The notes: generated by a model not told the origin, from the letters alone. Numbered from the stretch's first letter, positions 1 to 10,684 are shown. The stretch: DNA of 64,000 nt from Plutella xylostella (GCF_932276165.1 NC_063998.1:10304501-10368500); one strand, 5' to 3'. Made by a program: numbers and translations.

Positions 1-142
1 CCTAAAACCTACCTCGTCACATGAGTTCAGAACTTTACATAAATATAAAACAAGTCTCATTTTATCCTCGAGCGTCTGCAGATCAACACATTACCTTAAC
101 AAGACTCAGGTAATAAAAACCAAAAAGTCTACAAACAAAGCT

Positions 143-1698
143 TTACTTTGTTGGTTTCCCAACATTAGGTTTAGGTTGTGGTGCATTCTGGGCCGAAGGG
201 CGGGTGGCCGTTAGGTCCGAAGGCGCGGATGGCGCGGTGGGCGCGGCGGGCGCGGTGGGCGCGGTGGGCGCTGGCGGCTGGCTTACACCCACATTGGCTA
301 TCTCTGGGTCTTTGTCGCTACCTACACTCGAAGCTCCATGTTTCTTCCTAGATTTCTTCTTGTTCCTCCGTGAAGCCTGCTGAGCCTCCCGCACCGCCTG
401 CTCAGCCGCTCTCGCCGACAACTTCTTGTCTCTCAAGTGGAAGAAGTGGCTTCTTACCACGATTACGACCAAACAGTCAAAAACTGAAACAAATTGAATA
501 TACTTAATTTTTTTTCATGCAACGGATCGTAATCATAGGCTCAGTTATTCGCCATGTCATGGTTAATGTATGTAAAGATTGGCATGGTTAGATCATTGCG
601 TAGGTAATAACTTAAAATGGGAAAAAAAGTATTAAAATCGCCACGTACCCAAATAAACTCCAAATATAAGGATGCCTCGAACGTTCAAGTCGACCCAGGA
701 GTAAACAAAAGCGCCCAAAGACATGACTGCCCGCACCATGTAGAAGATGTAGTACCACTGACACACAAACGCAAAATCCTGAAATTTTATATCACAATTA
801 TACTTATTCTTGTATCTTGGTAAAAGTTAATAGGAAAACTACCTACTGTTCTTGAGTTATCAACTGTACTATAAAAGATTTTTTTAATGTGGGGCGCATA
901 AAAAACACGGCCATCAGACCCCAAGCTAGGCAGAGATATGCAACTTATTTATAGGTATAATCTTTTCGGTGTCAACTAATACTAATACTAGGTAATTCAA
1001 TTTAATTCAATTAAATTATAAAATGCTTTATGAACTTGAATACTTACTAAATGAACGCCAATAATGAGAATAACATTCATGAATATTGACGAGAAATGCC
1101 AGACCAGGTAGATGAACATTTTCTGCCATTTTGCTACGAACACCAATATGGCTAGTAATATAGGAATTATCTGAAATTAAATGTAGTTTTAAATTGTTTA
1201 TTTACAAATTATCTGTCGACTGTACTTACTTTAGGATAAGGAAAAAATCACAAACAAAAATGAACCTTATCAAAATTATGAAATTCGGGGCGAATGTGGC
1301 CGGGTCGAAAGAGACATGGGGCGAATGTGGCTGGACCCAAGCTTTCGTCCTCTCACTTGTTAACTTATTTATACAGAGACAATAATAGAAGAATAGAATA
1401 TAATTTTATTGGACGTAAAATTTTACAATTATTTGTCCATTGTCATATACATATAAGTACTCTTTTAAGGTGCCCCCACACGGCAATATTATAGCTGCGA
1501 TGCCACGAGTGTTGAGAGATTCTCTTGCCTGTGGAGACGGCCACTAATCCAGCCACTACACTTGCTACCTATCTCAGATGGAATATTACTTACTATTTGT
1601 AAATATCCGATTAAAAGGCACAGTAAACGCAATCTTGACCCAAAAAATGTGTTGGTTTTTAGTATCGGCAGGCAATGAAATGTACACAAATAACACAT
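143..1698 (-). CDS. Four-exon four-helix membrane protein (host gene, spliced)
   Basis: Seen: four minus-strand exons at 1698-1594, 1170-1048, 778-649 and 483-143. Each intron begins GT (gtaagt, gtaagt, gtacgt) and ends in a pyrimidine-rich ...tttcag. The phases fit (0, 0, 1) and the sum is 699 nt, or 232 residues plus stop. ATG at 1698 is the only methionine at the front of the first exon. Predicted helices lie at about residues 24-49, 55-76, 83-106 and 111-132. A cytosolic-type tail follows, first basic (RRNKKKSRKKH), then Ala/Pro/Thr repeats (PTAPTAPAAPTAP), ending NVGKPTK. Inference: a small insect four-helix membrane protein. The layout (short Cys-rich N-terminus, four helices, charged tail) recalls uncharacterised insect families such as DUF4728, but I cannot confirm membership. 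The join of exons 1 and 2 gives a short first loop, so one small extra exon could be missing. Function is unknown. Confidence 0.72.
1287..1338. repeat. Short direct duplication in intron
   Basis: Two copies of GGGGCGAATGTGGC(C/T)GG start at 1287 and 1318, a 31-bp period. They lie within the first intron of the minus-strand membrane-protein gene. They give rise to short plus-strand ORFs with no other support. Confidence 0.6.
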
Positions 1699-2865
1699 TC
1701 TCAGGAATTTCTTATTTACATTCCACCAACCAATATGTGAAAGAAAATATTTTAGAGATGGTTTCAACCAAATTAAAGTAAAATTGGTGATATCGTTTTC
1801 CTACGATACAGCTTTAAGGTTTTTGTGTTATAATTATTTCCATGGTTTAACTTTACATTATTATTGCATAAAAGCATAAAATTAAAATTCATAGTATCGA
1901 AGATCTGTGATGAAGATATCATAAAAGTTGTCATGATTTCACAGATTCAAAAGATTCGATGCAAAGCGCAATGCCGTTATTATTATGAGTTCGATGCAGA
2001 TTTGCGTCGGCTGCGTTCCGGAGCTTGTAAGTCCTTGGGGATACCATAAAACATAATTTTTTATACAAAACGTGAATACTATTTAACTGAACCACCAAAA
2101 GATCGATACGTTAAGTTACAATAATGCGAAAGCTCGCGAACAAGTTTGGCGGAGCTCCAAGCGTGAAGTGGTTCCAACTTGTGCTGTATCAGGTAACTTG
2201 ACAAAAATCTGTGAACTTGCAATAAATTCATACTCGCTCGGTGAGAAGAGGCTTGTTCAGTTTTGATGCGCTAGCTATTGCGATTGCTACAAAGTTTTCT
2301 ACTGCACCTTTAACCAACCTGTCTTTGCTTATTTTTTATTTCTGAATAGGGTACGAGTACGACTGATAAAATATCTAAGTGTTGAATAATTTGCCGGATA
2401 TATATATTTAAATGTAGTGTTTAAAAATAAAAATAAATACTTCTTTACTTTACATATATTTTTTTGCGTTATATAACTATAGTTACTTTTGTTCATAAAC
2501 CTACAATTTACGTTTCCTCTAATAAATTTACCCCAACATCCTAACTCAATATCATACCTACTACCGCTCCCTACCAGCAAGTAATTGAACTATTTCAGCA
2601 AGCAGTATCAGTCTGCTACCTACCTTTCAGTTTCTCTTTTCCACCCCAACAAGATTCACTGAGTTCGCTACCCGACGCTAGATGGTGCTTTTAGCTAAAA
2701 CTTAAAAATGCCTGTATTGAAGACCGGTAGAGGGAAAACTTTGGCGGAGGTGTTTTAGGCAAGTTTTAGGCCATTAACAGAATAACAGCATGTCACATTT
2801 GTGTCATTGTCATCACCATCAGTCTGCAATTGTCATTCGACATCATTTCTGACTCCTGGAGTGTC
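1699..2865. other. Upstream flank of membrane-protein gene, no gene seen
   Basis: AT-rich sequence 5' of the first exon on the minus strand. It should contain that gene's promoter, but I see no distinct TATA or initiator arrangement and no credible ORF. Confidence 0.5.
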
Positions 2866-2868
2866 TTA

Positions 2869-3065
2869 GGCCCGGGTCTCCTATTTACTCCGTAGGTCGC
2901 GTCAAGTGTCACCGCCGTAGGCCGCGTCACAATGCTCGTTATGTCTACGCGCCAACGTCGGCGTGTGAGGGAGACCGCATCAGTACATTTCTATAGTGAG
3001 CATCGTGACGCGGCCTACGGCGTGACGCTAGACGCGACCTACGGCGTAAATGGGAGACCAAGGCC
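2869..3065. mobile_element. Foldback MITE, TTA target duplication
   Basis: The arms at about 2869-2937 and 2998-3065 are imperfect inverted copies sharing GTAGGTCGCGTC and GTAGGCCGCGTCAC blocks. Ends are GGCC...GGCC with TTA on both sides (2866-2868 and 3066-3068). A TTA duplication fits the Harbinger-type preference, which is inference. No coding capacity. Confidence 0.75.
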
Positions 3066-3068
3066 TTA

Positions 3069-3829
3069 TCAACTGTATTTTATGTAGTTCTGAGTCTGGT
3101 AGCGGCTTACAACTAATATGAATCCTTTTACTACGAGTATCCACGGACGGACCCTATTCTATTTTACATCCATAGATATTGTGTTTTTCACCAGCACGAC
3201 TAGAAGAAGATGAATAACATAAAAGGTCAGATTCAAAATAAGCGAAAATTAATTAACAATCAATCCCATTGGGAAAGTTAATTAATAAAGTAAAACATAA
3301 ATAATGTAAATACCTATTTGTGTTTGATTGAAGTGGTGAGAGCAATTTATTTAAGCAGATTTATTTACAGAAGGCATATGCCTTTGAAAGATTAAACGAT
3401 GAAAATAAGTAATTTTATATTTCACTAGCTTTTTCCGGTGTGCCATTGAAAGGTTTTTCCTATGGGAATCAGGTTGAAATTGAAATAACTGCTTATTTAG
3501 GTTTTGTATGTAGCCATCTTACCTCACATACATACACACAATACACTCTTTAAATCCGGGGGCACGGCAGTGCCCCAGCCAAGTCTCGAGCAAAACGGGC
3601 ACGGCCGTACCATCTTTTCTCGAAGCGATTCGCGGCAGTTTCGCACCCCCTATATCTTCGATGTGGACAAAGCTAGGAGTTTAGGTTTTCGGTTAATAAT
3701 AGTAAGCATTATAACAAGCATAATTTCGAAACTACATGCCAATTGAATTAATAGTTTAGGAGTTACGGTCGATCAAAGTTACACCATTTTGTCACTCACT
3801 GACTGTGACAGATCATTAAAAAGTTTAAG
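3069..3829. other. Intergenic, GC-richer patch at 3550-3670
   Basis: No gene seen. The patch at about 3550-3670 (GGGGGCACGGCAGTGCCCC palindrome followed by an unusually GC-rich stretch) stands out from its AT-rich surroundings. It may be a fragment of a dispersed repeat. Confidence 0.35.
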
Positions 3830-3830
3830 G

Positions 3831-4050
3831 TATAGTGCCACAAACTTATCTGTTCCGGTGACAGCTCACATAAATGTATAATATTTCATAATTCTATAAG
3901 ATTTTATGTTTGCTCGTATTGTTAATTCGCTCTTGCGGTGTTAATAAACCCATCTAATCTTTTATAATATACAATTCATTAGTAAGTAATGAGATATTAT
4001 GGATCAATTTAGTTCGCTCTCACCGGAACAGATAAGTTTGTGGCACTGTA
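3831..4050. mobile_element. TA-flanked MITE (mariner-like ends)
   Basis: The left end reads AGTGCCACAAACTTATCTGT and continues TTCCGGTGA. The right end is its inverted copy (ACAGATAAGTTTGTGGCACT). TA lies at both outer edges. About 220 bp with a non-coding AT-rich centre. A TA target and roughly 30-bp inverted ends fit a Tc1/mariner-derived non-autonomous element. Confidence 0.75.
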
Positions 4051-4815
4051 CTTCTAGCAGACTTAGAAACTTAAAATTTTGCACCAAGATAGGTCATGGG
4101 CCACATAGAATAGAATAGAATAGAATAGAATAGAATAGCCGTTTATTAAATTTCATTACATTGACATAAGTACTTAGAATTATTTACAATTTTTTAATTT
4201 TATATTTAAATTATTACTATTTCAAATTTTATGTAAATAAGTTAATTTAATTCATTACATAATCATCTTATTTATCTACAAATTTTTAGTTCTGTTAAAC
4301 GGCCTCCCAGCACCATAATAGTGCAGGGGTTGAGGTAGTGTTCTCCAAGGTTACCAGCCTTTCTAGGAGAAATAGGAGAAATAATGATCACATTATCAGT
4401 TTTTTATACATGGTTACAATTTTGATTCATTCAGTATTTATTTATTTACAAATAAGTACCTATATATTTAATACTAATAATATAATTTATTCATTACATA
4501 GTTATGTTAAATTAATTGAATATTATTTTTTTATACTACCTAGTATATTTTAGTTTGTTTACATTAATTATTATTAAAATACAAATAAAATGCATGCATT
4601 CAAATAACATTTCTGACACATTTTAATATTTTTATCATTAACAATAATTATATTATACCATCATATACAACCATTGATTTTGCTAGTTACTTTGTTAATT
4701 TAATTACCTACTATGTTTTAAAAGTACCTACTTACAAATTAGTTTCATGCATTTTTTTTTATTATTTTTTTGTATACACTTCATGACTTTTATTTATTTA
4801 CAATGTTAATTAGGT

Positions 4816-7782
4816 CTACACACATTCACTATAAGTATTATTAGCGTTTTTGCTCAGCTGACACATAATATTCCAATGTTCTCTGGAACGCGCAAGTCTT
4901 CTCCACATGGGGCACCTGGCTCGTAGCTCGTCGTCCCAGCGCGCCAGCGGCCGGCCCACTCTGCGCGACCCGTCTCTCGGCCACCACTCGGTTGTTCTGA
5001 TGGTCCACCGGTTGTCTCCCATCCTCATTACGTGCCCTGCCCATCTCAGTTTATTTATCTGTGAAGTCTCCAATACGTCTTCTACTTTTGTCTCGTTTCG
5101 TATATCTGCACTTCTCACTTTATCTATCTTTTTTAAGTTCATCATGCTCCTTTCCATAGCTCTCTGACATGATGTCAATTTTTTCTTTAATGCCTCTGTA
5201 AGCGTCCAAGTTTGTGACCCATAGGTTAGGGTGGGCATGATTACTGAGTTGAATACTAATCTTTTTAGTGATAATGCAAAGTTCCCTTTGAATATATGTT
5301 TGAGGCTCCAGTATCTTTTCCAAGCAATGTTGATTCTTCTATCTATTTCTTTAGTCATTTTATTACTAAATGAAAATAATTGACCCAAGTATATATAGTC
5401 AGTTACGCTTTCAAGTTCTTTATTGTTTATTGTAATTGGGTCATGGGGTTGGTTAGCCATTATTTTAGTTTTTGACTCATTCATAGTTAACCCTGTGGGA
5501 GCTGTCTGGTCCTGGAATATGTTCATGAGATTTTGCAGACTTTCTCTATTTTCTGTCAAAAAAACAATGTCATCTGCAAATCTGAGAGCAGTTAGATTTT
5601 CGCCGTCTATCTTGAGACCATACTCCGTTAAATCTTTTGAACGAAATATCTCTTCCAGAATACAATTAAATATAATCGGTGATAAGGGGTCTCCCTGCTT
5701 TACTCCCCTTTGGATATTAAATTTGTCACCATCTTTTTCCATTCGTATAGAGGCTGTACATTCACTATATATTTTGTCGATTAGCTCTACATATTCTGTT
5801 GCCACCCCCTGTGATTTTAAAGCTTTTATCATGTAGCTGTGGCTTACGCTATCAAACGCCTTAGTAAAATCAACGAAGCAGAGAAATAGTGGTTTTCTGA
5901 ACTCCGAATATTTCTCCATTATCATGTTAAGGGCATGGAGGTGATCTGTCGTAGAAAAGCCTCTTCGGAATCCCGCTTGTTCTCTGGATTGCTGTTCATT
6001 CAATATATTGTATAGACGGTTTTTGATTAGTGTCATGAATATTTTGTAAATAACAGGTGAAAGGCTAATCGGTCGATAGTTGTTTATGTCTGTATGCGGA
6101 CCCTTTTTATGGAGAAGAACAATGGATGAATGGAACCATTGCCTTGGGATATCATTTGTCTTCAGAATTAGGTTGAACAGGTGTAAGAATGATGGGAGAA
6201 GTTCAAGCTTGTATGTTTTTAGAATTTCGTTTGTTATATTATCAATCCCAGGAGCTTTCTCGTTTTTAAGTGAGTTTATAGCTGCAATTATTTCGCATTC
6301 TAAAAACATTGGAATTCCTTCTCTTAACTCTTTATCTGTGTGGGCAGAGTTCTTCTCCCTTTCATTGTTATTTGGAGATTTATATAGATTACTATAGAAT
6401 TCTGTTGCGATTTCCAGTATTTCTTTCCTGTTTGTACATTTCTTATCATGTTTGTTATGGAGTGCCGGAACCAGTGTCTTTCCAATTTCTTTAAGTTTTG
6501 ATATAGATTTGGTAGATGCAGTGGTCGCAAGTATTTTTTCGATCCTGGCGTTATAGAAGTTTTCTATATCCAGTTTCATGTTTATCTTTAGTTCATTTTG
6601 AATATTCTTTAGTTCTTCTCTATCATTTGTGGTTTGGTTTTCAATTGAGTTAAATTTTTCTCTCTTATCCAGTAATATTTTGGTTTTGCTGCTAATTTTT
6701 TCTGTGCTCTCAGGTTTTTTTGTTTTAAGTTTTACCATAATTTGCTTTATTACTTCCTCGATTATATCATATACCCTTTGCACTTTGTTCTCGCTTATTA
6801 CTTTCTTTAATTTAACTTCTATTTCGTCAGCACTCTGTTGGTTGAAAGTATAGTCATATTCATTGCAAGTGTTTGCCGAGTAATTCTTTCTTTTTATTTT
6901 TAATTTTAAATCCGCTTGTAAAAGACGGTGGTCTGTGTAGAAATTAAATTTATTGATAATTTTACAGTTTTCAAACATGTTCCGTTTATTAACAAGGATG
7001 TAGTCAACTTGGGTTTTGTAGCGATCGCCGGGAGAAATCCATGTCCATCTTCTGTTGACTCTACACTTGAATTGGGTGTTCAAAATAGTAAGTTGATGTG
7101 CTTGGCAAAAATTTAGAAGCCTTTCGCCTCTAGCGTTTCTTTTACCGTAGCAGTATTTTCCAATAGTAGGTCTTTCATATGATTCTCCTTGTCCAATCTG
7201 GCTGTTAAAGTCACCCATAACAATTATTTCTTGTTTTCTATTTAAGTCCGACAAAGCTTTTTGTATATCATCAAAGAATTCCTCTACTTGTTCTTCTGTT
7301 GTGTCTTTGCTATTTGTTGGTGCGTAGACTTGGATTATTTTTATTTCTCTACCATTTATTTTTAATTCCAGTATTACCACTCTTTCTGAAATATAAGTGA
7401 AACTTTCAACAAACTTTTTTATATCTTTGTGAACTATAAAGCCAACTCCGTACAGACCTTTTGTTTCGCCATAATGATAGAGTATATGCCCACTTTTTAG
7501 ATGTATAAGTTGCTCATCTTCCCTTCGTACCTCACATAGACCCAGTATGCTCCATTTTATTGAGTTTAGAGCCATCTCCAATTCTTCTAGTCTCTCCTCG
7601 GACTTAAGGGTTCTAACGTTTAATGTTCCAATTTTAATGGTATTAGTAGGTATTTCCGAGTTTCCGTTTGGTGTTTTTGTCGAATAAGTGATTTGATTTC
7701 CTCTTTCTGTGTTTGCTAGAACTTTTTTGTTGTAAACGCCCGGTGTGCAGCTTTGTTTATAATGGTTGTAATCTGTTGATTG
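4816..7782 (-). CDS. LINE ORF2: APE endonuclease plus reverse transcriptase
   Basis: The frame is open from the codon after the ORF1 amber stop (7782) to TAG at 4816, 988 codons plus stop. The first ATG, at 7575, falls inside the endonuclease, after the conserved GTLNVRT strand that carries a catalytic Asn, so translation probably begins upstream. Endonuclease motifs are GLCEVRRED, VYAPTN, MGDFNSQ, the D of QVDYILVN and FYTDHR. RT motifs follow: EKAPGIDNITNEIL, FRRGFSTTDH, CFVDFTKAFDSVSH, GVKQGDPLSP, LRFADDIVFL (catalytic DD) and the thumb motif YLGQLFS. The C-terminus RWAGHVMRMGDNRWT is typical of RTE-like LINEs. All key residues are present. Product: target-primed reverse transcription enzyme acting in the nucleus. 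Confidence 0.9.
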   Translation of the reverse strand, partial: QSTDYNHYKQSCTPGVYNKKVLANTERGNQITYSTKTPNGNSEIPTNTIKIGTLNVRTLKSEERLEELEMALNSIKWSILGLCEVRREDEQLIHLKSGHILYHYGETKGLYGVGFIVHKDIKKFVESFTYISERVVILELKINGREIKIIQVYAPTNSKDTTEEQVEEFFDDIQKALSDLNRKQEIIVMGDFNSQIGQGESYERPTIGKYCYGKRNARGERLLNFCQAHQLTILNTQFKCRVNRRWTWISPGDRYKTQVDYILVNKRNMFENCKIINKFNFYTDHRLLQADLKLKIKRKNYSANTCNEYDYTFNQQSADEIEVKLKKVISENKVQRVYDIIEEVIKQIMVKLKTKKPESTEKISSKTKILLDKREKFNSIENQTTNDREELKNIQNELKINMKLDIENFYNARIEKILATTASTKSISKLKEIGKTLVPALHNKHDKKCTNRKEILEIATEFYSNLYKSPNNNEREKNSAHTDKELREGIPMFLECEIIAAINSLKNEKAPGIDNITNEILKTYKLELLPSFLHLFNLILKTNDIPRQWFHSSIVLLHKKGPHTDINNYRPISLSPVIYKIFMTLIKNRLYNILNEQQSREQAGFRRGFSTTDHLHALNMIMEKYSEFRKPLFLCFVDFTKAFDSVSHSYMIKALKSQGVATEYVELIDKIYSECTASIRMEKDGDKFNIQRGVKQGDPLSPIIFNCILEEIFRSKDLTEYGLKIDGENLTALRFADDIVFLTENRESLQNLMNIFQDQTAPTGLTMNESKTKIMANQPHDPITINNKELESVTDYIYLGQLFSFSNKMTKEIDRRINIAWKRYWSLKHIFKGNFALSLKRLVFNSVIMPTLTYGSQTWTLTEALKKKLTSCQRAMERSMMNLKKIDKVRSADIRNETKVEDVLETSQINKLRWAGHVMRMGDNRWTIRTTEWWPRDGSRRVGRPLARWDDELRARCPMWRRLARSREHWNIMCQLSKNANNTYSECV

Positions 7783-7785
7783 CTA
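7777..7785 (-). promoter_or_regulatory. Leaky-type amber stop between ORF1 and ORF2
   Basis: On the minus strand ORF1 ends AAC-TAG (7785-7783) and the next two codons are CAA TCA. UAG CAR YYA is the established tobamovirus-type readthrough consensus, and UAG CAA UCA satisfies it. ORF2 continues in the same frame with no further stop. Readthrough as the expression route is inference; re-initiation or a chance mutation remain possible. Confidence 0.55.
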
Positions 7786-8565
7786 GTTTTTATTTGTGAT
7801 ATTCAGGAAATTCGATATTTTCGACGTTGTTGGGCTACCAGTCGATATTCTACTCCTTTTTGTGGGCCGATTTATGGTTTCCTTACTGTTAGTGGTCTTG
7901 CTCTTTGTTATCTGGGCGCACGATGGTCCTGGTTGGTCTAGTGTATCCTTGTTGCTTTCGTCGCTATTGGTGGTTTTATCTCCTTTTAGTATTACGAGGC
8001 GATCATATCTTATCGTAGCTCTATTGCCTTTTTTTCCCTCTTCTTTTATTCTTTCTTGTAAGTTTTTTCTTATTTCTAGGACTTTCGGGGGGAAGTCTTC
8101 TTTAAGATATGCCCCGGTATCGTCTAGTTTGTATTTTTCCTTCAGAATAGATATCTTTTTGCCTAGGGTTGTAAGACCAAAGCAGATGGGTCTTGGTTTA
8201 TTATTTTTCTTTCCAATTCTTCTTACAAACTCAATTTCGCTTTTATCGCAGGTTATTTCTAGTTTAATATTAATAATATCCAATACCAACTTTTCTAGCT
8301 CAAAGTAACTTTTTTCTTCCTCGGCTATTCCAAATAAAATAAGATGCCTTAGTCGTATTTGCCTTTCCACAGCGTCTAGGCGAAGCTCTTGCATTTCACT
8401 CTTTTCCTTCAATTGCTTAAGCTCTTCTCGGTATGCAATAAACTTTTCATCAATGTTATTATTGATTTTTGTTGTAATGCCTTCTTCAATTTGGTTCAGT
8501 TTGTAATCCAAATCTTTTGTGAATTGGTTAAATAGGTTCTTCATAACTTCTTCGGATAGTGCCAT
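7783..8565 (-). CDS. LINE ORF1: coiled-coil RNA-binding-type protein
   Basis: 260 residues from ATG at 8565. About residues 10-70 are heptad-like and rich in E, K, L and Q, a likely trimerising coiled coil. Residues about 72-105 (RHLILFGIAEEEKSYFELEK) look like the first strand and helix of an RRM-like fold. Residues about 110-190 (FVRRIGKKNNKPRPICFGLT, then KEDFPPKVLEIRKNLQ) match the RRM/C-terminal layout of L1-type ORF1 proteins. The tail is polar and Ser/Thr/Lys-rich. Family knowledge: such proteins coat LINE RNA and act as nucleic acid chaperones. It directly precedes ORF2 in the same frame. The nearby plus-strand ORFs are shadows. Confidence 0.8.
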   Translation of the reverse strand: MALSEEVMKNLFNQFTKDLDYKLNQIEEGITTKINNNIDEKFIAYREELKQLKEKSEMQELRLDAVERQIRLRHLILFGIAEEEKSYFELEKLVLDIINIKLEITCDKSEIEFVRRIGKKNNKPRPICFGLTTLGKKISILKEKYKLDDTGAYLKEDFPPKVLEIRKNLQERIKEEGKKGNRATIRYDRLVILKGDKTTNSDESNKDTLDQPGPSCAQITKSKTTNSKETINRPTKRSRISTGSPTTSKISNFLNITNKN

Positions 8566-9191
8566 CTTTTTTTTTCTTTATATTAAATTTTTTCTCTATT
8601 TTTTTGCTTTTGCTCTACCTTTCGCTTTTCTCTACACGGTGTCTATGGTCGACTCTACACGTTTCTCTACATTCGTTCTAAGAATGATCTCTACATATAT
8701 GTGGCGACCTCTGTCGGCGAGTAGCAAAACTTCTTCTTAGTCGGTTAAATGATATAGTTTTGCATATTTTCCGCTAGGGGCCGCTAATTACGCTGTTAAT
8801 CGATACGTTTGGTTTTATTAAGCGGATTGTTGTTTTAAAATATTTTAGGTTATGAAACCAAAAGGTGCAAATAATTATTCTGTTTAACTTTTGAAATGAT
8901 GTGTGAGTGACGACTAACCTTTGCTGTTTGCTCTGAGTCCAGGTTATTGAGCATAAGAATCTGTATTTATCACCGACACTTTATAACGGTTTCTTCACTA
9001 TTTTGGGTTTTTCAAGTCAAAGTTTCCAATATTTCCTTCTACTATTGAAAATCCATAGGGTTTTAGCACTTTGTGAACATTACTAACATAACTCACTTAC
9101 GATTTATTAAAGAAAACACTATTAAATTATATTATTTTAACAGATGCTATGTTTACTTGGGCACGCCAGTGTTGCCAGCATGGGCCACATA

Positions 9192-9281
9192 TTAAGGAAA
9201 AATAATAAAAACATAAAAAATATATACCATAGAAAACAATTTTATATTTGCGGTTTGGCAAAAACATTGTGTATGGATTTC
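9192..9281. other. Narrow spacer between two LINE insertions
   Basis: Only 90 bp of older sequence separates the target duplications of the LINE ending at 9178 and the helicase LINE ending at 9294. Confidence 0.6.
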
Positions 9282-9863
9282 GACTGCATAGTTTTTTTTT
9301 TTTTTTTTAAAGATTTTATTATCACTCCACAGACTTTATGTCCGTGCCTTTTTGAGAGATCAATATATTGTGAGAGTTTGGTAGTTTTTTGTCTTCATCT
9401 TTTAACTACTCACTACTCAATGTGGAAGCTTATAATATATATATTTTATCTTTTATATATATATGTATACCTATATATTATTAATAATTTTTTTTTTTTG
9501 CACTCCTGGAGGAAAATCTACACAGACACCTGGGAAGGGGACCCAGGTAGTGTCGGCCTTTAATCGACTAAAAACCCCCAGTTGTGCATTTCTTGTTTTT
9601 TTTTTTTTTTTTTTTCTTTTTTTTTTCTTTGTTTCACACAGTCACACTTACAATTTATAATGGCAACAAACATTTGAAGGGTAGGGCCAGTGTCAGCTGT
9701 CTTCAGAGAACTTAACAGACGCCTGTCAGTGGCCACACACTCCTTTTGTCATCGCTGTTGTTTTGCCTGGTGTTAATGTGTGACAGTGTTCTTAAAACTA
9801 TCTTAATTTTATTGGTTAGTTCTTATACAGATAATATTAATTCATGATATACTATACAATACC

Positions 9864-10684
9864 TAGGGTAACGTAACGTACCTAGGGACATTTTCGACTA
9901 CCCCAACTTTGAATGAAGCTATCGCAGCGTACAACTAAGATATTAATGTGAAATTTTCTTTATTCGGTAGGATATATAATCTATTATCACTAGTATTTGT
10001 GCTAAAGCTTTAGTGTGGCCAGATTTTATTTAATTAAGATAAAAGTAAAAATGCTTGTTTTGACCCAAGGTACGTTACACGTTTGTACCTTGGGACACTG
10101 TTTCCTATAGCTTTGTACTATGGAAAATGCAAACTTCTAAATAACGCCTTATATCTCTGTTCTTATTGATTTACTGCATCTCTCTTCTGTCTAGTTTCAC
10201 TCTGGCACTAATAAGAACAGAGATATAAGGCGTTATTTAGATGTTTGCATTTTCCATAGTACAAAGCCATAGAAAACAGTGTCCCAAGGTACAAATTTAA
10301 TCGTGTCCCAAGGTACAAAAAAGCAATATTTAACCAAAATTTAAATATCTTTATTTTTAATTAATAGGAATCTTTCAGATAATTGCCATGTCATAAAATT
10401 AAATAACTGAAAAGTTATACTGACATCCATGTCTTTATTTTGAGCATGCCTCAATGAGATAAAGAAACACAAAAAACTATACAAAAGCTACTTTTGACTC
10501 CAAAAAACTTCATATTGTCTTCACCACACACTCGATGCTGGTATGATCACGAGACTCACTAGTTTTGCCAAGCGAGTAAAATACTATGCCTAGGGTAGAA
10601 TTTTAATGTGTTTATTTAGCCGGTTTTAAAAATACAATCAATGTCCCGAGGTACAAGCGTCCCAAGGTACGTTACGTTACCCTA
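9864..10684. mobile_element. Foldback element nested in helicase-LINE 3' UTR
   Basis: 26-bp inverted ends: TAGGGTAACGTAACGTACCT at the left (9864) and its inverted copy at the right (ending 10684), with one mismatch further in. TA at both termini is compatible with a TA target. The motif GTCCCAAGGTAC recurs several times inside. No ORF. It inserted after the LINE, because the LINE 3' UTR resumes on both sides. Confidence 0.8.
10085..10292. repeat. Long internal hairpin, 83-bp arms
   Basis: Arms at 10085-10167 and 10210-10292 are inverted copies with only a few mismatches and a 42-nt loop. Both arms contain TTGTACTATGGAAAATGCAA. The hairpin lies entirely inside the foldback element and is independent of its terminal repeats. 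Confidence 0.8.

Larger units (their letters stand above)
4108..9178 (-). mobile_element. Full-length LINE, two ORFs, 13-bp target duplication
   Basis: Seen: CATGGGCCACATA occurs at 4095-4107 and again at 9179-9191, precisely bracketing the element. On the minus strand the order is a 5' UTR of about 613 bp (9178-8566), ORF1 (8565-7783), ORF2 (7782-4816), an AT-rich 3' UTR of about 700 bp with an AATAAA near its end, and a (CTATT)n tail at 4108-4138. Both ORFs are uninterrupted apart from the amber codon between them. The target duplication and the long 5' UTR argue for a complete, fairly recent insertion. The endonuclease/RT and C-terminal region resemble RTE-like lepidopteran elements; an ORF1 with coiled coil suggests an RTEX/CR1-like arrangement. 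Clade assignment is tentative. Confidence 0.85.

Noticed and set aside
617..823. Plus-strand ORF of 68 codons
   Set aside because: It is the antisense of exon 3 of the minus-strand membrane gene, which has proper splice sites and hydrophobic coding sequence.
1294..1494. Plus-strand ORFs over the 31-bp duplication
   Set aside because: They come from the duplicated GC-rich unit within an intron; no coding support.
4907..7116. Plus-strand ORFs opposite the LINE ORF2 (for example 5423-5836)
   Set aside because: Shadows of the minus-strand RT/endonuclease frame.
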